Shown here in pieces: positions 7,101 through 12,759 of a stretch of 14,823 bases of DNA. Source of the stretch: Anaerolineae bacterium (lineage in GTDB: Bacteria > Chloroflexota > Anaerolineae > B4-G1 > SLSP01); the NCBI GenBank assembly GCA_018055515.1, contig JAGPHL010000038.1, positions 1-14,823 of the forward strand. Reading direction: 5' to 3'. The notes below the pieces were generated by a model. The model worked only from the letters and a program-made list of their open reading frames with translations, did no database searches and was not told the origin of the DNA. Position numbers and translations under genes: made by a program. How positions within the stretch are numbered: position 1 is the stretch's first letter; each line of letters begins with the position of its first letter.

Positions 7101-8813
7101 CTACATGCGTTCCGGCGCAGCCATGCCCATGAGATGCAGGACCCGCGCCAGGACCGTCTGCGCAGCGCGCGCCAACATCAAACGCGCCTGGGTCAGCGGC
7201 AGAGCTTCGGGATCCACAACCCGGCAATCGCGGTAGAAGGCATGGAACAACGCCGCGAGCTCGGTCGCGTAGAGGGTCAGGTGATGCGGCGCGAGCGCGG
7301 TCGCCGCCAGAGCGATGATCTCCGGCAACGCCAGCAGCTTGCGGATGAGCGCCAGCTCGCTCGGATGCGTGAGCAACGTCAGGTCGCCGGGGGCGTCGAG
7401 CGTCAGCCCCAGTTCCGTAGCCTTGCGCAATACCCCCGCGATGCGCGTATGCGCATACTGCACGTAGTACACCGGGTTCCGGTCCGATTGTTCTAGCGCC
7501 AGATCGAGGTCGAAATCGAGGGTGACGTCCACCGTGCGGGTCAACATCATGAAGCGGATGGGATCCGGCCCGATCTCATCTACTAGCTCGCGCAGGGTGA
7601 CGAACTCGCCGGAGCTCTTGGACATCCGTACCTCCACCCCACTGCGCAGCAACGTCACCATCTGGTAGAGGATGATGTTCACCCGCGAAGGGTCGAGCCC
7701 CTGAGCTTTGGTCACTGCCAGCAAGCGGGGCACATCGCCGTGATGATCCGCGCCCCACACGTAAATTGCGCGGTCGAAACCCCGCAGGACGAGCTTGTCC
7801 CACACGTAGGCCGCGTCGGAGGCCAGGTAAGTCGGGCGATCTTCAGGATTGGGGACGACGCGCGGCGAGCGGATGAGGACGGCATCCTTGTCCAGGTCGG
7901 GATGCGTGAACCAAAGCGCCTCATCCCGCTCCACGATGTAGCCGCCCTCGCGCAATGCCGCCAGCCGCTGCTCGAAAAGGCTCGGCTGCCCCTCAGGCCC
8001 CGGCGCATAGAAATCGCGCTCGTGTCGCCAGGTGTCGAAATGGACGCGCAGGCGCGCCAGGTCCTCGGCTACCGTCTGCAGCACCTGCTCGATGGCCCAG
8101 CGCATGATCTCACGCAGCGCCGTCTCCCGCTCCAGCTCCAGATAGCGCCGGCCGGCGCTCGTGGCCAGCGACTCCGCCAGCGCACCGATGTAGGCCCCCG
8201 GATAGGTCTCCTCCTCGAGCATGACCGGCGCACCCAGCCGAAGGGCGTATTGGTTGAACACACTCACCGCCAGCTTGCGCGCTTTGGAGCCAGCGTCGTT
8301 GACGTAATACTCGCGCTCGACCTGATAGCCGGCGGCCTCCAGCACCGCGGCGACGGTATCGCCGATGACGGCGTTCCGCGCCGAGCCGATCGTGATGGGA
8401 CCGGTAGGATTGGCGCTGACAAATTCCACCTGCACCCGTTGCCCCTCTCCCAGGGCGATATTGCCCCAACGCTCACCCGCCTCCAGGATCGCCGCGACCT
8501 GCTGCGCCAGCCAGGGCTCGCTCAGCGTGAAGTTGAGGTAGCCCGGCGCGACCGCTTCCACGCTGCCGATAAAGTCGGCCTGCGGCAGATGCGAGATGAG
8601 GGCCTGTGCGATCTGCAACGGCGGCCGATGCACGACCCGCGCCAGCCCCAGGCAGACCGGCGAAGCGTAATCGCCATGGACGGCATGACGGGCCGGTTCC
8701 ACCGGCACCGCCGCAGGGATTTCGAAGGGCGGCAGATCTCCCGCCGCCTGCGCAGCTTCCAACGCCGCGCGCACCGCGGCGGCAAGACGATCACGAAGGG
8801 GCAAAAAGGTCAT
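7101..8813 (-). CDS. argS: Arginyl-tRNA synthetase
   Basis: Class I aminoacyl-tRNA synthetase, 570 residues, charging tRNA-Arg in the cytoplasm. The N-terminal ~100 residues resemble the ArgRS additional domain (ARHAVHGDYASPVCLGLA). The catalytic core begins with VQVEFVSANPTGP, and the C-terminal DALR anticodon-binding domain contains YYVQYAHTRI and ends in the family-typical MAAPERM. The second signature is intact as RMSKSSG (396-402). The first signature is unusual: where ArgRS normally has HVGH or HIGH after NPTGP, this protein reads TIGS (141-144), with both histidines replaced. The rest of the fold looks complete, so I call it a functional enzyme rather than a pseudogene. The start at 8813 is chosen because GAGGAG (8821-8826) lies seven bases before it; a TTG at 8828 would begin inside that box. 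secG lies 67 bases downstream but has its own promoter. Confidence 0.95.
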   Translation of the reverse strand: MTFLPLRDRLAAAVRAALEAAQAAGDLPPFEIPAAVPVEPARHAVHGDYASPVCLGLARVVHRPPLQIAQALISHLPQADFIGSVEAVAPGYLNFTLSEPWLAQQVAAILEAGERWGNIALGEGQRVQVEFVSANPTGPITIGSARNAVIGDTVAAVLEAAGYQVEREYYVNDAGSKARKLAVSVFNQYALRLGAPVMLEEETYPGAYIGALAESLATSAGRRYLELERETALREIMRWAIEQVLQTVAEDLARLRVHFDTWRHERDFYAPGPEGQPSLFEQRLAALREGGYIVERDEALWFTHPDLDKDAVLIRSPRVVPNPEDRPTYLASDAAYVWDKLVLRGFDRAIYVWGADHHGDVPRLLAVTKAQGLDPSRVNIILYQMVTLLRSGVEVRMSKSSGEFVTLRELVDEIGPDPIRFMMLTRTVDVTLDFDLDLALEQSDRNPVYYVQYAHTRIAGVLRKATELGLTLDAPGDLTLLTHPSELALIRKLLALPEIIALAATALAPHHLTLYATELAALFHAFYRDCRVVDPEALPLTQARLMLARAAQTVLARVLHLMGMAAPERM

Positions 8814-8833
8814 GCAAAGGCTCCTCAAAAAAA

Positions 8834-8861
8834 ATGCGTAATGCGTAATCCGTAATGCGTA
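8834..8861. repeat. Heptamer tandem array (unit ATGCGTA)
   Basis: Four consecutive heptamers: ATGCGTA, ATGCGTA, ATCCGTA, ATGCGTA, starting at 8834, 8841, 8848 and 8855. The array ends just before the A-run and Shine-Dalgarno box of argS, so it would lie in the argS 5' leader if transcription begins upstream. No inverted copy is seen next to it. Confidence 0.8.
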
Positions 8862-8863
8862 AA

Positions 8864-8882
8864 CCCTGGAACGAATTCCGGG
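8864..8882 (-). other. Hairpin with UUCG loop, possible weak terminator of the ATP-grasp gene
   Basis: On the minus strand CCC-GGAA pairs with TTCC-GGG around a TTCG loop, with one bulged A. Only a short TTT follows, so termination would be weak. It stands beside the larger structured element at 8884-8951. Confidence 0.35.
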
Positions 8883-8883
8883 T

Positions 8884-8951
8884 CTGACAGGTCAAGTTCG
8901 CTGAAGCGAGCTCCTCAGCCAGCGCGCTTCAGCGCGGTTGGCTCCTGTCAG
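8884..8951. repeat. Structured intergenic element, predicted three-way junction
   Basis: An outer perfect 8-bp stem, CTGACAGG (8884-8891) with CCTGTCAG (8944-8951), encloses two hairpins. Hairpin 1 (8896-8911) has a 6-bp stem and a TGAA loop. Hairpin 2 (8917-8943) has an 11-bp stem with one bulged G and a TTCA loop. The cores CGCTGAAGCG and CGCTTCAGCG are reverse complements of each other, so the loops could also pair. The element lies between the ATP-grasp stop codon (8972) and argS. The layout suggests a dispersed intergenic repeat, or a 3'/5' UTR structure, rather than a simple terminator because no U-tract follows. Confidence 0.6.
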
Positions 8952-8971
8952 GCCAAGGATTCCACCCCCAC

Positions 8972-10129
8972 TCACCGCAGGGCCAGGATGGCCTCAATGG
9001 CTTCCTGCAGCACGGGCAGCTCCGGCGAACGCAACACGTAGCCGTATTCGCCAATCGCGGGCGCCAACACCGGGCTGATCGGCTCATGCTGCACGATGAG
9101 CGAGCCGTATTGCTGCAACACGGCGTCGAAATCCAGCCGATAGGGACGCCGCCACTTGCGCCCGATATAAGCGCAATGGTAGGGACGGGAATAGGACATG
9201 GAGAACTTCCCGAAGAGCACCATTTCCGCCCATCCCTGATACACATCAATGTCATTGGCGTAGTTAAACATGTCCAGCGTCAACCCGCCGGGGGGACGCA
9301 TGTTGATTTCCAGCAGCAACAGACGCTCTGGCGTGCGGAAAAACTCGATGTGAAAGAAACGCTCGCGCACGTCGAAAGCGCGCAACGCGCGCATACCGGC
9401 GGCATACAGGTCTTCGGGAATCTCGCGCAGGGAATAGTAATACATGTCGAGGTCCTCGTTGACCACGTCCATGATGCCACGGTTGAAATGGTGCGCCGTG
9501 AAAAACACCGCCTCGCCTTCCTGGTCGGCCAGCCCATCGAAGGAGTACAACTCCCCCTGGACGAATTCCTCCAGGAAATAGACGACTGGGGGCTTGATCT
9601 CGAAGAAACGCTGCAATTCGGCGTCGTTGTTGATCTTGAACGTATTCGCCGCCCCAACGCCGACATCGGGCTTGGCGATGAGAGGATATCCCACTTCAGC
9701 GGCGAAGTCCTGGGCCATCCTCAGCGTGCGCACCAGCTTGCCGCGCGCCACATCCCCGCCGGCCCGCTGATACACCCGCTTCATCCGTGACTTGCGCTTG
9801 AGGACATCCAGCTGCGCGGGACGAGGACCGGGGATGTTGAAGTCCTCACGCAGGCGGGCGTCCGTCTCCAGCCAGTATTCGTTGTGGGATTCGAGGCGCT
9901 CCAGCTTGCCATAGCGGTGCGTGAGGTAGCCACAGGCGCGGACGAGCTGCTCGTAATTGCTGAGGTTGTCCACCTTGTAGTATTCGGTCAGGCCGGCCCG
10001 CAGCTCCGGGCGCAGCTCGTGATAAGGCGCGTCCCCCAGTCCCAGAACATTCGCCTCCAGACGGCGTAAGGCGGTCGCGAAATGGTAATAATTCGGCGGG
10101 AAGTTCGGCGACACCAGCACAATATTCAT
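8972..10129 (-). CDS. ATP-grasp domain protein, substrate unknown
   Basis: The 385-residue protein has an N-terminal pre-ATP-grasp Rossmann-like region (MNIVLVSPNFPP) and a central ATP-grasp fold. Visible elements are GYPLIAKPDVGVGAANTF (147-164; K153 and a glycine-rich loop), YFLEEFVQGELYSFDG (184-199) as the adenine-contacting linker, and HIEFF (E262) plus LLLEINMRPPGG (E274, N276) as the Mg-binding residues. Such enzymes ligate a carboxylate to an amine or thiol nucleophile through an acyl phosphate. No domain names the substrate, and it does not look like biotin carboxylase, carbamoyl-phosphate synthase, D-Ala-D-Ala ligase, PurD/K/T or LysX. The start at 10129 is preferred over 10144 because GGGGAGG lies six bases before it and the five extra residues would overlap that box. 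It lies 99 bases downstream of fba, with a hairpin in between, and may be partly co-transcribed. Confidence 0.8.
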   Translation of the reverse strand: MNIVLVSPNFPPNYYHFATALRRLEANVLGLGDAPYHELRPELRAGLTEYYKVDNLSNYEQLVRACGYLTHRYGKLERLESHNEYWLETDARLREDFNIPGPRPAQLDVLKRKSRMKRVYQRAGGDVARGKLVRTLRMAQDFAAEVGYPLIAKPDVGVGAANTFKINNDAELQRFFEIKPPVVYFLEEFVQGELYSFDGLADQEGEAVFFTAHHFNRGIMDVVNEDLDMYYYSLREIPEDLYAAGMRALRAFDVRERFFHIEFFRTPERLLLLEINMRPPGGLTLDMFNYANDIDVYQGWAEMVLFGKFSMSYSRPYHCAYIGRKWRRPYRLDFDAVLQQYGSLIVQHEPISPVLAPAIGEYGYVLRSPELPVLQEAIEAILALR

Positions 10130-10172
10130 CTTTGGCCTCCCCACAAACTCAGTAAAAGTGAATTCTCAACAA

Positions 10173-10207
10173 GGGGGCGCAGCATTTCCCTCGGAAACCT
10201 GCGCCCC
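10173..10207 (-). terminator. Hairpin after fba, probable terminator or attenuator
   Basis: GGGGCGCAG (10174-10182) pairs with CTGCGCCCC (10199-10207); an inner TTTCC/GGAAA stem (10185-10189 with 10193-10197) closes a CTC loop. It starts 22 bases after the fba stop codon. The following minus-strand sequence, CTTGTTGAGAATT, is only moderately U-rich, so read-through into the ATP-grasp gene is plausible. Confidence 0.55.
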
Positions 10208-10228
10208 ATGACGACCTTCTATGAATGT

Positions 10229-11080
10229 CTAAGCGCGGCCGGCGCTCTTGAAGATTTCAATCTTGTGCTCGACCACCGCTTGCATCGCCTCAATGGCCGG
10301 CTTGAAGATCTTGCGCGGGTCAATCTCGTCGGGATGCGCATCCAGGTACGCCTTTATCGTCGTGACCAACGCATACCGCACCTCGGTATCAATGTTGATC
10401 TTGCAGATGCCGCGCTCCACGGCCATGGTGATCTGATGATCGGGGATGCCAGAAGCGCCATGCAGCACCAACGGCACCGGCACGAGACTGCGGATCGCCT
10501 CGAGGCGCTCGAAATCGAGCTGCGGCTCGCCCTGGTAAAAGCCGTGTGCGTTGCCGATAGCCACCGCCAGGAAATCGAAACCGGCGTCCTCGGTGAAGCG
10601 GACACACTCCTGCGGATCACTCATCAACGCCTCACGCTCGGAAACCACCACGTGCTCCTCGGCGCCGCCGATCTTGCCGATCTCCGCCTCGACCGGCACC
10701 CCGATGGCGTGACAGGCCTCCACGACTTTCCGCACTTCGGCGACGTTTTGCTCATAGGGAAGCTTGGAGGCGTCGCGCATGATGGAAGTGAAACCGGTGC
10801 GCAGGGCCAGCATCACCGTCTGGAAATCCGGGCCGTGATCCAGGTGAATCGCTACGGGAACCTTCGCCTTCTCCGCCGCCTGCTTGACGATCAGCGGCAG
10901 AAAATCGGGGCCGGCATACTTCAGCGCTCCCGCGGAAATCTGCACCAACACGGGGGCCTTCTTCGCCTCAGCCGCGCGGATAATCGCATGGGTAATTTCC
11001 AGATTGTTAGTGTTGAACGCGCCGACAGCATAACCATTCTTTTGGGCATCCAATAACAGCTCTTTACTCGTGACTAACAT
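10229..11080 (-). CDS. fba: Class II fructose-bisphosphate aldolase (or closely related tagatose-bisphosphate aldolase)
   Basis: Zinc-dependent cytoplasmic aldolase of 283 residues that cleaves fructose-1,6-bisphosphate to DHAP and glyceraldehyde-3-phosphate, and runs in reverse in gluconeogenesis. The class II motifs are complete: AIHLDHG (D81 catalytic, H82 zinc), VEAEIGKIGG (E133), GNAHG (H179 zinc), LHGASG (H207 zinc) and KINIDT (N229, D231) for the substrate phosphate. The short length and NAHGFYQGEPQLDFERL fit the FbaA/GatY/KbaY-like subgroup, in which fructose and tagatose enzymes are hard to separate by sequence; context (PPDK nearby, no tagatose genes) favours fructose. The ATG at 11080 has AGGAGG upstream. 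It is divergent from the LKR gene and has a TTGACT-16-TATTAC promoter. A hairpin follows its stop codon. Confidence 0.93.
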   Translation of the reverse strand: MLVTSKELLLDAQKNGYAVGAFNTNNLEITHAIIRAAEAKKAPVLVQISAGALKYAGPDFLPLIVKQAAEKAKVPVAIHLDHGPDFQTVMLALRTGFTSIMRDASKLPYEQNVAEVRKVVEACHAIGVPVEAEIGKIGGAEEHVVVSEREALMSDPQECVRFTEDAGFDFLAVAIGNAHGFYQGEPQLDFERLEAIRSLVPVPLVLHGASGIPDHQITMAVERGICKINIDTEVRYALVTTIKAYLDAHPDEIDPRKIFKPAIEAMQAVVEHKIEIFKSAGRA

Positions 11081-11122
11081 GGCAGTCCTCCTGGGCTAGA
11101 AAGATTCACGCACTTCGGTGTA

Positions 11123-11150
11123 GTAATAATCCCTTCCCCAGAAAAGTCAA
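11123..11150 (-). promoter_or_regulatory. Promoter of fba
   Basis: On the minus strand TTGACT (11150-11145) and TATTAC (11128-11123) are separated by 16 bases. The -35 box matches consensus at five of six positions and the -10 box at four. Initiation near 11116 would give a leader of about 36 bases. Confidence 0.5.
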
Positions 11151-11155
11151 ATAAC

Positions 11156-11181
11156 CCTGTAACCAGACCCGGTCATACAGG
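11156..11181. promoter_or_regulatory. Inverted repeat in the fba/LKR divergent region
   Basis: CCTGTA (11156-11161) and TACAGG (11176-11181) are perfect inverted arms 14 bases apart, directly upstream of the fba -35 box. A further partial copy (GACAGG) follows near 11198. It might be an operator shared by the divergent genes, but it is short enough to be chance. Confidence 0.25.
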
Positions 11182-11214
11182 ACAAACGGCCTGAGATGAC
11201 AGGTAAAACACCCA

Positions 11215-11244
11215 TTGAAGCCGCCCCCTGCCTCATGCTATACT
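11215..11244 (+). promoter_or_regulatory. Promoter of the lysine degradation pair
   Basis: TTGAAG (11215-11220), an 18-base spacer, then TATACT (11239-11244) preceded by TGC, giving an extended -10. Initiation would be near 11251, with a leader of about 38 bases holding the AAGGAG (11277-11282) that lies six bases before the ATG. Confidence 0.7.
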
Positions 11245-11288
11245 AAAAAGCAGAGCTTAGCGAACGAATTCACAGGAAGGAGTAGCCT

Positions 11289-12632
11289 ATGACCTCACGC
11301 ATTGGGATTCGGCTGGAAGACAAAAACATCTGGGAAGCCCGCACCCCCCTCGTGCCGGAGCACATTGCCGCGCTGCGAGCCTCCCACAATCTCGAATTCG
11401 TGGTGCAAGAATCCCCAATTCGGGCCTTCACCGCTGAGGAATACCTCGCCGCCGGCGCGCAGGTCGCCCCCACGCTCCATGACTGCTCCCTCATCCTGGC
11501 AATCAAGGAAATTCCCATCCCCGCCCTCGAAGCCAACAAGACCTATGCCTTTTTCTCGCACACCATCAAGGGGCAGCCCGCCAACATGCCCATGTTGCGG
11601 CGGTTGATGGAACTGCGCTGCCAGCTATTGGACTTCGAACGCATTGTGGATGAAAATGGCCGCCGTCTTGTCTTCTTCGGCAATTATGCCGGGCTGGCCG
11701 GGATGATGGACACGCTTTGGGCGCTGGGACAGCGGCTGGCCGTCGAAGGCCACCCCACCCCCTTCGCCGCGCTACGGCCCACGCTGGCATACGGCACCCT
11801 CGAAGCGGCGCGCAATGCCGTCCGTGAAGTTGGCGCGCGCATCAAACACGAGGGGTTGCCCGCCTCGCTCACCCCGCTCATCTGCGGCTTTGCCGGCTAC
11901 GGCAATGTCTCTCGCGGCGCGCAACACATCTACGATCTGCTGCCCGTCATCGAAATCAGTCCCGCAGAACTAAGCCACTTCGAGGGCGGCGACCCCCATC
12001 ACGTCTACAAAGTCGTCTTCAAAGAGGCCGACATGGTCGAGCCCATTGACCCCCGCGCGAGCTTCGCCCTCCAGGAGTACTACAACCACCCGGAACGTTA
12101 TCGCTCGCGCTTCGAGTCCTATCTACCGTATCTCACGGTACTCATCAACGGCATCTTCTGGACGCCGCGCTATCCCCGCCTGGTCACCAAAGCGGGCCTG
12201 CGCGCGCTGTTCGAGCAACAGGGCACCCCCAAACTGCGCGTGATCGGAGACATCAGCTGCGACATCGAAGGCGCCATTGAATGTACCCTTCAGGCGACGA
12301 ATCCCGGCTGCCCGGTCTACGTCTACAATCCGTTCACCGGTGAAGCGCAAGAGCCGGGCGCGGATGCGCAGGCCTGCGCCGGGCCGGGCGTCGTCATCCT
12401 CGCGGTGGATAACCTGCCCTGCGAGCTGCCCCGCGAGTCCTCGACGCACTTCAGCAGCACCCTCATGCCGCTCATCCCGGCGCTCGCCGAAGCGGATTAC
12501 GCAGCCCCATTCGAGGCGGTGAATCTCCCGCCGATCCTCAAAAATGCCTTTATCCTGTGGCACGGAGAACTGACACCCGCCTACCGCTATCTGGAAAAAC
12601 ACGTGGAAATGTGCAAACAGGGAAACGTGTGA
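11289..12632 (+). CDS. Lysine-ketoglutarate reductase (saccharopine-forming), stand-alone form
   Basis: First enzyme of saccharopine-route lysine catabolism: lysine + 2-oxoglutarate + NADPH give saccharopine. The 447-residue protein resembles the N-terminal half of eukaryotic AASS (LKR/SDH). Shared signatures are the start (GIRLEDKNIWEARTPLVPEH), KTYAFFSHTIKGQPANM (84-100), the AlaDH/PNT-like N-terminal domain, the glycine-rich GFAGYGNVSRGAQ (200-212) for the nucleotide, YYNHPERYRSRF (264-275), LINGIFW (285-291), ISCDIEGAIE (322-331) and VDNLPCELPRE (373-383). The SDH half is a separate gene 127 bases downstream, so together they reconstitute the eukaryotic two-domain enzyme. The start is clear from AAGGAG six bases upstream. 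The last codons and the stop fall in a tandem octamer array, so the C-terminal tail (CKQGNV) may be repeat-derived. A biosynthetic role is possible but less likely given the AASS-like sequence. Confidence 0.88.
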   Translation: MTSRIGIRLEDKNIWEARTPLVPEHIAALRASHNLEFVVQESPIRAFTAEEYLAAGAQVAPTLHDCSLILAIKEIPIPALEANKTYAFFSHTIKGQPANMPMLRRLMELRCQLLDFERIVDENGRRLVFFGNYAGLAGMMDTLWALGQRLAVEGHPTPFAALRPTLAYGTLEAARNAVREVGARIKHEGLPASLTPLICGFAGYGNVSRGAQHIYDLLPVIEISPAELSHFEGGDPHHVYKVVFKEADMVEPIDPRASFALQEYYNHPERYRSRFESYLPYLTVLINGIFWTPRYPRLVTKAGLRALFEQQGTPKLRVIGDISCDIEGAIECTLQATNPGCPVYVYNPFTGEAQEPGADAQACAGPGVVILAVDNLPCELPRESSTHFSSTLMPLIPALAEADYAAPFEAVNLPPILKNAFILWHGELTPAYRYLEKHVEMCKQGNV

Positions 12633-12676
12633 AGATGCGAACGTGCGAACGTGCCCACGTGTGAACGTATGAACGT
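12605..12676. repeat. Octamer tandem array (consensus GCGAACGT), overlapping the LKR 3' end
   Basis: Nine successive octamers in register from 12605. The best are GGAAACGT (12621), GCGAACGT (12637, 12645), GCCCACGT (12653), GTGAACGT (12661) and ATGAACGT (12669); the first, second and fourth are more diverged. The array starts within the last codons of LKR and supplies its TGA stop (12630-12632). Confidence 0.75.
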
Positions 12677-12680
12677 AAAT

Positions 12681-12735
12681 GATTCGCCGATTCGCTTTTT
12701 CGCTGATTCGCTTTTTCGCTTTTTCGCTGATCGCT
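12681..12735. repeat. Octamer tandem array (units GATTCGCT / TTTTCGCT) before saccharopine dehydrogenase
   Basis: Six intact octamers run in register: GATTCGCC (12681), GATTCGCT (12689), TTTTCGCT (12697), GATTCGCT (12705), TTTTCGCT (12713) and TTTTCGCT (12721), then the shortened GATCGCT (12729-12735). The core TTCGC is the reverse complement of GCGAA in the array just upstream, so the two arrays face each other. The SDH ribosome binding site follows directly. Confidence 0.8.
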
Positions 12736-12759
12736 ATTTTCGAAGGAGCACCCCCAACC

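Noticed and set aside
8884..8951. tRNA or CRISPR-like unit
   Set aside because: No acceptor/CCA layout, no T-loop or anticodon arm, and only a single copy without spacers in this window.
12679..12759. N-terminal extension of saccharopine dehydrogenase that looks like a signal peptide (hydrophobic, Phe/Leu-rich)
   Set aside because: It is the translation of the octamer array (24 bases give eight residues, so the peptide repeats). The enzyme is cytosolic, its Rossmann fold starts at MKTVLVLG, and an AAGGAG precedes that ATG.
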